Of a DNA stretch of 40,840 bases, positions 1 to 8,239 are shown one piece after another. Origin of the DNA: an uncultured bacterium (GTDB lineage: Bacteria; Bacillota; Limnochordia; DTU080; JAAYLA01); assembly GCA_937983075.1 (NCBI GenBank), contig CALKAQ010000106.1, forward strand, positions 1 through 40,840. The letters run 5' to 3'. The notes beneath the pieces are model-generated. The model saw nothing but the letters and a program-made list of their open reading frames with translations. It searched no databases and was not told the origin of the DNA. The position numbers and the translations under genes were made by a program. The stretch's first letter is position 1, and each line of letters opens with the position of its first letter.

Positions 1-768
1 TACCCGACATGGGAGAGCCGCGTGGCACCGACCGAAGCCGATCGGCGGGAGTGGCGGCACCGGTACCGGAGTGCGTTGGAACGCCCGCGGAAAATTGTCT
101 CCTGCGATACCGCGACGATTCGGTACATCAATGCAACGTGGCCCGGGCTCGCCGCGAAGCTGGAGTACATCCCGAACTTCGTCGATTTGACGCAGTTTAC
201 ACCACCGGAACATGATGTACCGCGCGACACCATTCGCGTGCTGTACCCCCGGCGTTTGGCGGGTGTGCGCGGAATCCACGAAACGTTGTCTGCCGCCGAA
301 AGGCTGATCGATCGTTACCCGCAGCTCGAATTTCACATTGTCGGGCGTGGGCACGGTGATGCCTTTGAACGCCGCATGCTGGAATGGGCGGAGCGCCATC
401 CCCGCCTGTTTTATTACTGGCGGCCGCCGCACGAAATGCCTCACATCTACCGCAATGTCGATATTGTACTCATCCCGACAACTGCTTCAGAGGGAACTTC
501 CCTATCCTGCCTGGAGGCCATGGCGACGGGACGGGCCGTGATTGCCGGCTGTGTCGGCGGGCTGACCGATCTGATCATCGATGGATACAACGGTCTGCTC
601 CTGCGCCCCCTGACGGCGAATTCCTTGGCGGAGGCCGTGGAACGTCTCATCGTGGATCGAGAACTCCGAATACGTTTAGGCAAGCGAGCGCGTATGACGG
701 CCGAAGCCTTCAGTCTTGAGCGGTGGAAGGCGCGTTGGGCAGAGGTGATCGACGATGTCTTCCGCTGA
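1..768 (+). CDS. GT4 glycosyltransferase, 5' end outside window
   Basis: The frame is open from the first base, so the gene starts upstream; 255 codons are visible. The visible part is the C-terminal half of a GT-B fold glycosyltransferase of family 4. It has a YIPNFV segment joining the two lobes, a RVLYPRRLAGVRGIHE strand-loop that opens the nucleotide-sugar lobe, and EGTSLSCLEAMATGRAVIAG, which matches the family E-x7-E donor-binding motif. It presumably transfers a sugar from a nucleotide donor in the cytoplasm during cell-surface polysaccharide or glycoprotein synthesis; donor and acceptor cannot be told. The next gene is a clear paralogue and overlaps it by 14 bases, so the two are translated together. 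Confident in family, not in role. Confidence 0.85.
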   Translation, partial: YPTWESRVAPTEADRREWRHRYRSALERPRKIVSCDTATIRYINATWPGLAAKLEYIPNFVDLTQFTPPEHDVPRDTIRVLYPRRLAGVRGIHETLSAAERLIDRYPQLEFHIVGRGHGDAFERRMLEWAERHPRLFYYWRPPHEMPHIYRNVDIVLIPTTASEGTSLSCLEAMATGRAVIAGCVGGLTDLIIDGYNGLLLRPLTANSLAEAVERLIVDRELRIRLGKRARMTAEAFSLERWKARWAEVIDDVFR

Positions 769-1957
769 TCACGAGGGAGGCGGCGGTATCGTGCGCGGAA
801 AGAAGGTCGGCATGGTTGCCCGCCAGCTCGTCGATCTCGAGCAGCGCAAGGTTGTATCGCACGAACGCTGGCTGTATGCCGTAGAACTGACGAAACTACT
901 GGTCGACTTAGGGTATCACGTGGAATGGCGTCAGCTGGGAAACGGCTGGTGCACGGAAATCATCCCGGGTGTGCCGCTTTGGGGCACCCTGCCCGGAGAG
1001 GCTCAATTTCACACATATCCGCTGGCGTCAGAGGCCTTTTTGGAACAAAGCGGCGATGTGGATTGGGCCATTTACTTCGATCCGATTCTTGCCTATCCGC
1101 AAGCGCATCCGTTGTCCATCGCCATCGACCACGGCGTCTACTGGGATGACGCCATGTTTGAGTCTTCGCTGCCTACACAGACTGTCCGAGATGAATGGAA
1201 GCGTCGGCTTTGGTGCGCCTATACAGGCGTTCGGGCTGTCGTTGCTGTGGATACCGGTGTCATTCAATGGGCAACCGCCACCTGGCCCGGAATGCACTAT
1301 CGCTTCACCTACATTCCGAACTTCGTTCCGCCGGCAAGCGAACAGCCTGCAGGCGAGCAGAAGCCCGAGATGCTTGCGGCTGCAGAGCCGGTGGAAAATC
1401 GACCATTCCGGGTGCTCTATCCTGGTCAGCTTGTGCCAAGTGAAGGCGTCAGTGAAGTCGTTCGCACCATGGAGTATTTGTTGGAAAGCAGCAATAGCTA
1501 TCAATTTTACCTGATCGGGAGCGGTTCCGATGAAGCACGTCGTTTTATGACCGAGTGGGCGAACCAGCGGCATCCCCACGTTTGTTACCAACCGCAGCCG
1601 CTCAGCGAATCGCTGCTCGCGCAAATGGATGTGGTCATTTTTCCGGCGAAAAGCGGACAGGGAACCTCCATGCTTTGTCTGCAAGCCATGGCAGCGGGCA
1701 AACCCGTAGTCGTCGCCCAGACGGGTGGTCTAACCGACATCATTATCCACGACCACAACGGAGTCGTCATTCAGCCGACCGCGGAACGCTTGGTTCGTGT
1801 TCTCGAGGAATTGCGGCAACAACCTGAACGGCGCCGCCTTCTCGGACATCACGCTCGTCAGGTTGCAGCGAGCTTCAGCCTAGAACATTGGCGTGCTCGT
1901 TGGCGACGGTTCTTGGAACACGTCGGTTTAGGAAGTGAAAGGGGGGAGACAGGCTGA
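755..1957 (+). CDS. GT4 glycosyltransferase, paralogue of the preceding gene
   Basis: A 400-residue GT-B glycosyltransferase. The N-terminal acceptor lobe (about 1-195) is followed by YIPNFVPP (about 190) and the donor lobe with RVLYPGQLVPSEGVSE and GTSMLCLQAMAAGKPVVVAQ (about 305-330). It aligns along its whole visible length with the previous gene (shared ATWPG, YIPNF, GGLTDIII, FSLEHWRARW), so it is probably a tandem duplicate with a different sugar or linkage. ATG 755 has AGAGGTGA six bases upstream. GTG 791 is an in-frame alternative with GAGGGAGG upstream and would give a more typical N-terminus (MRGKKVGMVARQ). Likely works on a cell-surface glycan with the neighbouring GT2 enzyme. Substrates unknown. 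Confidence 0.88.
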   Translation: MSSADHEGGGGIVRGKKVGMVARQLVDLEQRKVVSHERWLYAVELTKLLVDLGYHVEWRQLGNGWCTEIIPGVPLWGTLPGEAQFHTYPLASEAFLEQSGDVDWAIYFDPILAYPQAHPLSIAIDHGVYWDDAMFESSLPTQTVRDEWKRRLWCAYTGVRAVVAVDTGVIQWATATWPGMHYRFTYIPNFVPPASEQPAGEQKPEMLAAAEPVENRPFRVLYPGQLVPSEGVSEVVRTMEYLLESSNSYQFYLIGSGSDEARRFMTEWANQRHPHVCYQPQPLSESLLAQMDVVIFPAKSGQGTSMLCLQAMAAGKPVVVAQTGGLTDIIIHDHNGVVIQPTAERLVRVLEELRQQPERRRLLGHHARQVAASFSLEHWRARWRRFLEHVGLGSERGETG

Positions 1958-2664
1958 ATCATCGAGCACGGCTGGTGGCCATGATGCCTGTACGCAATGA
2001 AGCAGAGCGCTACCTCAATGAGGTTCTCGCCGACCTGTCAACATACGTCGACCAGATCGTCATTTTGGATGACGCTTCGACCGACGCAACGCCTTATATA
2101 TGCCGATCATACCCGAAAGTCATCCTGCATCGGAACGAGACGCCGCAGTTTTTTGTCGACGAGAGCGGGTTGCGGGCACAACTGTGGGAGTACACGGTTG
2201 CGGCGCAGCCTGATTGGGTGCTGGCGATCGATGCGGATGAAATCTTTGAGGAACGCATGCAACACGAAATCGCCGGCTTGATCGACCAAAACGAATTCGA
2301 TGCGGTTGAGTTCCGGCTTTTTGATTTCTGGGGCTGCCGGACGCACTACCGGATCGACGGCGGTTGGAACCCATGGCCGAAGCGTGTGCGCATGCTTTTC
2401 CGCTATCAGCCTGGCAAGTCATACACTTGGCCGCAGCAGCGGCTTCACTGCGGGCGCATTCCTCTGGAAGCCCGCCAAGAAGTCCGTGTTTATCAGTCGG
2501 ATCTACGTGTCAAGCATTTGGGCTGGGCCAATCCAGACGACATCCAACGGAAATATCGGCGTTACCGCGAATATTACGATGACCCCCACTTGCAAAGCGT
2601 CTTGGTTTCAACGGAATCGATTCAGCTCGAAAGGTGGATTGAAGGGAAGGTGCTTCCTTTTTAG
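1954..2664 (+). CDS. GT2-like glycosyltransferase (GT-A fold)
   Basis: About 236 residues. The N-terminus has the GT2 pattern: LVAMMPVRNEAERYL, then QIVILDDASTDAT, and a DxD-like metal/donor site in VLAIDADEIFEE. It should use a nucleotide-sugar donor on the cytoplasmic side, in the same surface-glycan pathway as the two upstream GT4 genes. The start is unusual. The nearest GTG (1975) and ATG (1981) have no Shine-Dalgarno site and would cut into the first beta strand. CTG 1954 sits six to seven bases after GGGGGGAG and overlaps the previous stop (cTGA), giving MNHRARLVAMMPVRN. I chose CTG 1954; if it is not used, GTG 1975 is next. The protein is short for GT2 and has no membrane segment. Confidence 0.8.
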   Translation: MNHRARLVAMMPVRNEAERYLNEVLADLSTYVDQIVILDDASTDATPYICRSYPKVILHRNETPQFFVDESGLRAQLWEYTVAAQPDWVLAIDADEIFEERMQHEIAGLIDQNEFDAVEFRLFDFWGCRTHYRIDGGWNPWPKRVRMLFRYQPGKSYTWPQQRLHCGRIPLEARQEVRVYQSDLRVKHLGWANPDDIQRKYRRYREYYDDPHLQSVLVSTESIQLERWIEGKVLPF

Positions 2665-2677
2665 AGGAGTGAGCGAC

Positions 2678-2923
2678 ATGCTGCTGCGGTGTCCGAATTG
2701 CGGCAGTGAAGAACGCGTGGGCCCGATTCGCGGCGCTTGGTTTGCCATCTGCCAAACGTGCGGTCAGGTTCTCCGCTTGGTGGGAAGTGTCAAGGAACAA
2801 GCAGCAACCCGCTCCATTGAATGCCCGCAGTGCGCGTATGCCGAAAGCAGCGTGCGGGTGCCGAGACCTGGCATGCGGATCACGTGTCCGCAATGCGGTC
2901 ATGCTTGGACAGATGAGGGATGA
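2678..2923 (+). CDS. Small double zinc-ribbon protein
   Basis: An 81-residue protein with four paired-cysteine motifs: CPNC near residue 5, CQTC near 25, CPQC near 50 and CPQC near 73. This is the layout of two zinc ribbons that each bind one structural zinc. GAGGAG lies eight bases before ATG 2678, and the gap to the preceding glycosyltransferase is 13 bases, so it belongs to that operon. Such small ribbons often bind nucleic acid or protein partners, but nothing here identifies one. Not assigned to a named family. Confidence 0.72.
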   Translation: MLLRCPNCGSEERVGPIRGAWFAICQTCGQVLRLVGSVKEQAATRSIECPQCAYAESSVRVPRPGMRITCPQCGHAWTDEG

Positions 2924-3077
2924 CGGCATCGGCCCCAAACGAGGATTGCGCCAGGAGCTGCGCGGTGGTATGCACCTCGAACGGCGGATGGATGTCCCTG
3001 TCGAACATCTAACCAAGCCATGGCAACTGTGGCGAGCGGATTCCAGGTTTCCTTCCGCAGCAGCTTGGTTATATTAG
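2913..3077 (+). CDS. Possible 54-residue ORF, doubtful
   Basis: An ATG inside the end of the zinc-ribbon gene opens a basic 54-residue frame (begins MRDDGIGPKRGLRQ). No good Shine-Dalgarno site is visible and the composition is not clearly protein-like. The stretch 2924-3112 otherwise holds only the leader of the catalase gene. Kept as a weak candidate because the gap is otherwise unexplained. Confidence 0.15.
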   Translation: MRDDGIGPKRGLRQELRGGMHLERRMDVPVEHLTKPWQLWRADSRFPSAAAWLY

Positions 3078-3112
3078 GCTGGAAACTGAACGCGGAAGGG
3101 GGGGTCGACCGT

Positions 3113-3955
3113 TTGTTTTACCACGAAAAACGGTTGCAGTATCATGCGAAACCGGAACGGCCCGATCCGGTGTACGCTCGCAAGCTGCAGGAAATCTTGG
3201 GCGGAGCGTTTGGTGAAATCACCGTCATGATGCAGTACTTGTTCCAAGGATGGAACTGCCGGGGCCCTGCCAAATACCGCGATTTGCTGCTGGATATCGG
3301 CACCGAGGAAATCGGGCATGTCGAGATGATCGCCACAATGATCGCCCGGCTTCTCGAAGGATCTCCGGTTGATCAAGAGGCCGTGGCTCGCGACAATCCC
3401 ATGGTAGCAGCAGTTCTCGGCGGCATGAGTCCGCAGCACGCGATTATTTGGGGGTTGGGTGCCAGTCCGAACGACTCGGCCGACTTTCCCTGGACGGCCC
3501 GCTACATCGTCGCCAGCGGCAATCTGCTGGCCGACTTCCGCTCCAACTTGCATGCGGAATCGCAGGGACGTCTGCAAGTCGCGCGGCTGTACGAAATGAC
3601 GACCGACGCAGGCGTACGCGACATGTTGTCGTTTTTGTTGGCTCGCGATACCTACCACCAAAATTTATGGCTGGCTGCCATTGAAGAATTGGAATCTCAA
3701 GGGCTTGAAACCAATCCGGTGCCCAGTGCTTTTCCGCGGCATCTCGAACGCCAGGAGAACAACAGCCAATTTTGGAATTTCTCCGAGGGCACCGAGAGTT
3801 CGCAGGGTCAGTGGATGAACATCACTGTGGACGGAAAGCCCATCGAATATATCGAAAAGCCCGAGCCTTTGGGGGATGTACCGGATCTCGGCATTGGTCA
3901 TCCCAAGGTCTACGGCACCACCAAAGAAAAAGCGCTGGTTGGAGCCCAAATGTAA
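3113..3955 (+). CDS. Manganese (non-haem) catalase
   Basis: Dismutates hydrogen peroxide to water and oxygen with a dinuclear manganese centre in a four-helix bundle. The 280-residue protein has the family N-terminus MFYHEKRLQYHAKPERPDPV, the first ligand helix GAFGEITVMMQYLFQGW, the second TEEIGHVEMIATMI, and the second pair in NLHAESQGRLQVARLYEM and LARDTYHQNLW. The TTG at 3113 is chosen because it gives exactly this conserved N-terminus and lies eight bases after GGAAGGGGGGG; the longer frame from 3020 adds 31 residues foreign to the family. In sporulating Bacillota relatives occur both in cytoplasm and in spore coats. It is on its own after the glycan genes and ends at a strong hairpin. 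The metal transporter at 21342 could supply manganese. Confidence 0.93.
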   Translation: MFYHEKRLQYHAKPERPDPVYARKLQEILGGAFGEITVMMQYLFQGWNCRGPAKYRDLLLDIGTEEIGHVEMIATMIARLLEGSPVDQEAVARDNPMVAAVLGGMSPQHAIIWGLGASPNDSADFPWTARYIVASGNLLADFRSNLHAESQGRLQVARLYEMTTDAGVRDMLSFLLARDTYHQNLWLAAIEELESQGLETNPVPSAFPRHLERQENNSQFWNFSEGTESSQGQWMNITVDGKPIEYIEKPEPLGDVPDLGIGHPKVYGTTKEKALVGAQM

Positions 3956-4002
3956 GATGCAGCAAGCGGCTCGTGCGGGAAGACAACCTATGCAGTCAGA
4001 CG

Positions 4003-4039
4003 AAGAGGCTGCTCCAGCCTGGCGTTGGAGCAGCCTCTT
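4003..4039. terminator. Bidirectional hairpin between convergent genes
   Basis: A perfect 14-bp stem (AAGAGGCTGCTCCA with its complement) and a 9-base loop lie between the convergent catalase (+) and ABC transporter (-). There is no clear T-tract on either side, so termination is inferred from position and stem strength. Confidence 0.6.
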
Positions 4040-4102
4040 GCTGTTGATGGTACGGTGAAGGATTCATTACCGCTACACGTCCACAATGGCCGTCGCCCTT
4101 GG

Positions 4103-6721
4103 CTACTCGGTGCGCAATGCTGCCACGGGATCTTTGCGAGCGGCAATGCGAGACGGAATGATCCCGGCAATCAGCGTCAAGAGCATGCTGATGATCACCA
4201 GTACAACAGCGGCTTGAGTTGGCAGTCCGGCGACGTTCCGAATGCCGGACAAGGCTTCAATGACCATATTGATCGGAATGCACAGCAGCACGGTCACCAA
4301 AACGCCCAACGCTCCCGCAGCGAAGCCGATGATCAACGTTTCGGCGTTGAATACCCGTCCGATGTCCCGCTTGGATGCGCCGATGCTGCGCAAAATGCCG
4401 ATTTCCTTGGTGCGCTCCAACACCGAGATGTAGGTGATGATGCCAATCATGATGGAGGAGACCACTAAGGAAATGGCCACGAAGGCGATCAGTACGTACG
4501 AAATGCTGTCGACGATGGTCGTCACCGACGACAAAATCAGCCGAATGAAATCCGTGTACGTGATGACGGCTTCGTGGTTTCCGGCGGCAACTTGCGTTTC
4601 GTTATATGTGTTAATGAATTCCGTAATTGCGGCTCGCGACTGAAAGTCCTTCGTGTAAAGCCTCACGGATTTCGGATTCGCCCGATCCACCACGCCGAGC
4701 AGCTCCAACACTTCATCGTACGAATCCGCCGGCACAAGCGGTGTGTTCTCAAGAAGGCCTCGCATGGCAATCATGGCCATCAACGAGGTGATGTCAGCTT
4801 CCGACGCGGTCGATAAGCTGCCGAAAGAGAAGGGTGAGCCGTTGGAAGCCATGTTGAACGAGCCCAAGGTCATCGCCTGACCAAATGGCTTTCCGCTGAA
4901 TACGTTGATTTCGGGATTGGCCAGCTGTTCTTGTACAATGGCCGACGCGAGCGTGGCTTCAATGACATAATCGATCAGCGCCGGGCTATAGCCGACCGAT
5001 CCCCCGGGCCCCACATCGCTTGTGCCTTCGGCCGGACGCAGAATGCCGATGATCTTGAGCTCAAGCGCATTGTCCAGTGCGGCTTGCATGAAATCGGGAT
5101 CGTGGCTCATGTCGACCCAAACTCCGGTTGCCTCGTCGCGTGCGTAATGGTCCGTGGCGAGAAGCAGCCGGTATTTCAAGCTCAAGATTTCGTCGAAGCT
5201 GTACTTAAGTGTCGGCATCTCCAGCTGTTGCCCGGCCGACAAGGACCGCATATTTTGGGCTGCTTCACGTGGATCGGCCAGCCCGAGCGAGTACAGTGCC
5301 ACGTCCGTTATTTCGTTGTTGCGATCAACGATGAGCACGAGTTCATCCGGAGATTCAGGCCAGCGTCCTGCCACCAGTTCATACTGCTTAGCAAGGTATT
5401 CCGGATTGTCAACCAGCTCGGTCCAAATGTCCATCGCCGACATCATGGCTTGGGATCCCGGATTCATTTCCATGAGGGCGGTGAGACCGAGTTCATCAAA
5501 CAGTGTGCTCGGATGTACTTGCAGTACGCCGTACGGCGTGTCAGTGGCGTAGACTTTGAAGTTGACGTCGTAACCGTACGTGATGCCCGTCAGATAGTCT
5601 GCGATTTCGGCCTCATTTTCTTCGAGATGCCGTTTGAACGCCGCCAGATCATTCCGGCGAATTTGCGACGCCCTCATGTTCATGCTCTCCGTCATACCGG
5701 CATCGACATAGATTGCATCCGGTTCACGAGGCTCGTTTCTGCTGACATGGATGCTGCCGAATGAAGAAAAATCCGTCGCATCGAAGGTCTCGCGCTCGAT
5801 GGTGATCGGGTACGAGGCGAGCATTTCTTCTTCGACGTCGGCAATGTAATTGCGAAAGCCGTTGGACAGCGAAAGAATGAGGGCGATTCCGATAATGCCG
5901 ATGCTGCCGGCAAAAGCGGTGAGTAGCGTACGGGCTTTTTTGGTCAACAAATTGTTGAAGCTCAAGGAAAGTGCGGTGCGGAACGACATGGACGGTTGGC
6001 GGACTTTGCGTTCCGCGGTCGCTTCCTGCGCATCCGCAGCCGAGTCGTACGGATCGGAATCCGAAATGATTTGTCCGTCATGCAGGCGGACGATTCGGGT
6101 TGAATAAGCTTCCGCCAGCTCAGCGTTGTGGGTGACCATGATGACCAAACGATCTTCGGACACCTTTTTAAGGATTTCGAGCACTTGCCTGCTCGTTTCG
6201 GAGTCGAGCGCTCCGGTAGGTTCATCCGCCAGCAAGATGTCGGGATTGTTCACCAGGGCGCGGGCGATGGCGACGCGTTGCATTTGACCACCCGACATTT
6301 GGTTGGGCTTCTTGTACAGCTGGTCGGCAAGCCCTACTTCGGTAAGGGCTTCGATGGCCCGTCGCCGCCGCTCGGTTTTGGAAACGCCCGACAAGGCGAG
6401 CGCCAGTTCGACGTTGGCGAGCGCAGTAAGATGGGGAATGAGATTGTAGGACTGAAAGACGAACCCGACCGCATGGTTGCGATACGTATCCCAGTCTTTG
6501 TCGGTAAAATCTTTCGTGGACTTGCCGTTGACGATCAGATCGCCTTCCGTATAGCGGTCGAGACCTCCGATGATATTCAACAGCGTTGTTTTGCCGCAGC
6601 CGGACGGACCGAGAATTGACACAAATTCATTGCGGCGAAATTCAATGCTGATGCCTTTGAGCGCCTGGACTTGTGTAACTCCGGTGTCGTATATCTTTAC
6701 GATGTTGTTTAGCTTGAGCAT
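4103..6721 (-). CDS. ABC transporter, ATPase fused to FtsX-type permease
   Basis: An 872-residue fusion. The N-terminal ATPase (about 1-230) has Walker A GPSGCGKTT (38-46), signature MSGGQMQR and Walker B ILLADEPTGALD, most like the LolD/MacB class. A membrane segment follows (about 270, LLTAFAGSIGIIGIALIL). A large extracytoplasmic domain of about 400 residues comes next. A C-terminal FtsX-type permease block with three membrane segments follows (about 735-865, including SVLERTKEIGILRSIGASK). Unlike MacB, the extracytoplasmic domain is much larger, as in many Bacillota fusions of unknown substrate. These are mechanotransmission-type exporters for antimicrobial peptides, lipoproteins or drugs rather than importers. 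The gene follows a TetR regulator by nine bases, which suggests a repressed efflux or envelope-stress function. Confidence 0.88.
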   Translation of the reverse strand: MLKLNNIVKIYDTGVTQVQALKGISIEFRRNEFVSILGPSGCGKTTLLNIIGGLDRYTEGDLIVNGKSTKDFTDKDWDTYRNHAVGFVFQSYNLIPHLTALANVELALALSGVSKTERRRRAIEALTEVGLADQLYKKPNQMSGGQMQRVAIARALVNNPDILLADEPTGALDSETSRQVLEILKKVSEDRLVIMVTHNAELAEAYSTRIVRLHDGQIISDSDPYDSAADAQEATAERKVRQPSMSFRTALSLSFNNLLTKKARTLLTAFAGSIGIIGIALILSLSNGFRNYIADVEEEMLASYPITIERETFDATDFSSFGSIHVSRNEPREPDAIYVDAGMTESMNMRASQIRRNDLAAFKRHLEENEAEIADYLTGITYGYDVNFKVYATDTPYGVLQVHPSTLFDELGLTALMEMNPGSQAMMSAMDIWTELVDNPEYLAKQYELVAGRWPESPDELVLIVDRNNEITDVALYSLGLADPREAAQNMRSLSAGQQLEMPTLKYSFDEILSLKYRLLLATDHYARDEATGVWVDMSHDPDFMQAALDNALELKIIGILRPAEGTSDVGPGGSVGYSPALIDYVIEATLASAIVQEQLANPEINVFSGKPFGQAMTLGSFNMASNGSPFSFGSLSTASEADITSLMAMIAMRGLLENTPLVPADSYDEVLELLGVVDRANPKSVRLYTKDFQSRAAITEFINTYNETQVAAGNHEAVITYTDFIRLILSSVTTIVDSISYVLIAFVAISLVVSSIMIGIITYISVLERTKEIGILRSIGASKRDIGRVFNAETLIIGFAAGALGVLVTVLLCIPINMVIEALSGIRNVAGLPTQAAVVLVIISMLLTLIAGIIPSRIAARKDPVAALRTE

Positions 6722-6730
6722 GTTGAACCT

Positions 6731-7348
6731 CTATTCTACGGAGATTTCCTGCTTCACAAACCCGTAGCGCAGCAGATCGAACGTTCGGTCGATCTGCTCG
6801 AGCGCTTTGTCAAACGATAATTTGCCGTCAAGATAAGCGAAAAGCAAGCGAACCGCAATGGTCTGCAACAAGACAAAAAGCAGCACGCACTCGTCGGCTG
6901 ATGTGACTTTGAGTGACGACAGATCAATACGTGGAAGCAGATCCTCCAACGGATTTTCCGAGCGCATGGCCTGTATGTGGCTCAAGAAGGATTCCAGATC
7001 TATGGATCTGGCGTTGTATAGTGTTTGCCGCAACAGGTCCTCCCTTTCCGTGTTTTTATAGCGCGCAAAGAAGATGAAAAAATCGCGTGATAGGGAAAAC
7101 GGGTCGAGCCGCGGCTCTTCCCGGATGAGCTCGACGAACGGTTGATACAGTTGTTCGGTGATGTAACGATAGACATCTTCTTTGTCTTTGAAATAATAGT
7201 ACAAACCGCTGCGGGATACGCCAGCGTTTTGCGCGATCTTGAACATTGATGCTTTTTCGTAGGGTAAACTGGCGAATTCTCGAACTGCCGCCTCAATGAG
7301 GCTTTGTTTTTTATCCGCGTCAAGTTCATAAAATGCTTGGGTTGGCAT
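6731..7348 (-). CDS. TetR family transcriptional regulator
   Basis: A 205-residue regulator. The N-terminal helix-turn-helix is clear: KQSLIEAAVREFASLPYEKASMFKIAQNAGVSRSGLYYYFKDKEDVYRYI. The C-terminal ligand-binding half has no recognisable subfamily. It is first in a two-gene unit with the ABC fusion, so it most likely represses its own transcription and that of the exporter, with an exported compound as inducer. ATG 7348 has GAGGAAA about seven bases upstream. The promoter upstream has a perfect palindrome just after the predicted transcription start. Confidence 0.9.
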   Translation of the reverse strand: MPTQAFYELDADKKQSLIEAAVREFASLPYEKASMFKIAQNAGVSRSGLYYYFKDKEDVYRYITEQLYQPFVELIREEPRLDPFSLSRDFFIFFARYKNTEREDLLRQTLYNARSIDLESFLSHIQAMRSENPLEDLLPRIDLSSLKVTSADECVLLFVLLQTIAVRLLFAYLDGKLSFDKALEQIDRTFDLLRYGFVKQEISVE

Positions 7349-7381
7349 GGTTGATTTCCTCTGCGTTTACACCGATGCATT

Positions 7382-7439
7382 TCGACACTGTGTCGATTGC
7401 GCCAAACCTATTGTACTTGGCGCTAGGATCAACCGTCAA
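7382..7439 (-). promoter_or_regulatory. Promoter and palindromic operator of the tetR-ABC unit
   Basis: On the minus strand TTGACG (7439-7434) and TACAAT (7415-7410) are 18 bases apart, a good housekeeping promoter. The 15-bp inverted repeat TCGACACTGTGTCGA (7382-7396) lies about 7-20 bases after the expected start point. It is the obvious site for the TetR protein encoded next. Direct sequence observation; binding is inferred. Confidence 0.7.
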
Positions 7440-7609
7440 TATTTGGATGCGATTGAAGCGATGGAAATGATTGTTCAATCTTTTGACATTAGCGTACCTG
7501 TTTGTTGCGCTCAAGCCTGATTATTTTAGTTGATTTTTGGAAAGGAAAGTAATGCTATTCAAGGAAGGTTAAGGAAAATCGAATTCAGTGATGAGGGGAG
7601 CCGATAACC

Positions 7610-8239
7610 GTGGGCCAATGCTGGCGGGGATTTGCGGTGCAAATTTTGTTGACGATCGTGGTCGTTGCAGCGGGCATCGGAGCGGCAGGAGTCGCGGCCG
7701 CTGTAGGGCAGGACATCGCTGCATTGGAACATGCCGGCAATCAGCCCGAATGGATGAACAGGTCTGCATCAGAAGCAGGCTCCGCCGTGATCATCGAAAT
7801 CGCTCCCGATTCATTGCCGGCCGTTGCCACTTGGACCCGCTTTAACGAAGACGGAAGCCTGAGCGTGTACGGTGTATTCGAAAACAACAGTGACAGGCCG
7901 GTGACGGTGGACCGTCATACGGCGGAATTTTACACGGCCTGTGGAAGAGAATCGCAACGATGGCACGGCGTAATGGACACGGAAGATAAATCGATCTCTA
8001 TTGCCGATTTGGAGCAAGCAACGGTGACGGTGGTCGGTGAAGGGTATTTCAGCGATGAGCGGTCGCAACGAAGAGGCCCGGTTGGTACACCGGGCCTCTT
8101 CTCACCTTCGAAGCCGTTGGAGAACGTAGTATGCTCAGGGGCAGGGTGCAGGTCAACTCTCACCCAATTCGACGGTGATGACCAACCGGCTGCCTTGCCG
8201 ATAGACGATCATGGCGACTTCATCGCCCGGTTGATGTGA
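7610..8239 (+). CDS. Secreted or membrane-anchored protein of unknown function, 3' end abnormal
   Basis: GTG 7610 has AGGGGAG nine bases upstream. The N-terminus is a single hydrophobic segment (about 8-32, VQILLTIVVVAAGIGAAGVAAAV), a signal peptide or anchor. The next part reads as a compact extracytoplasmic domain (NEDGSLSVYGVFENNSDRPVTVD). I recognise no family. From about residue 152 the frame runs through a 12-bp terminator hairpin (8071-8100) and then 87 bases into the end of the convergent htrA gene. The last 55 or so residues do not look like natural protein. The original stop was probably near 8050-8070 and has been lost by a mutation; a TGA one frame away at 8056 fits a small indel. 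Function unknown. Confidence 0.5.
   Translation: MGQCWRGFAVQILLTIVVVAAGIGAAGVAAAVGQDIAALEHAGNQPEWMNRSASEAGSAVIIEIAPDSLPAVATWTRFNEDGSLSVYGVFENNSDRPVTVDRHTAEFYTACGRESQRWHGVMDTEDKSISIADLEQATVTVVGEGYFSDERSQRRGPVGTPGLFSPSKPLENVVCSGAGCRSTLTQFDGDDQPAALPIDDHGDFIARLM
8071..8100. terminator. Hairpin terminator between convergent genes
   Basis: A perfect 12-bp stem (AAGAGGCCCGGT and its complement) with a six-base loop lies just after the stop of htrA on the minus strand and inside the 3' part of the plus-strand frame 7610-8239. No T-tract is present on either side. Confidence 0.6.

Noticed and set aside
5962..6619. Short frames on both strands within the ABC fusion gene
   Set aside because: They overlap the conserved ATPase motifs of the real gene and lack ribosome sites.
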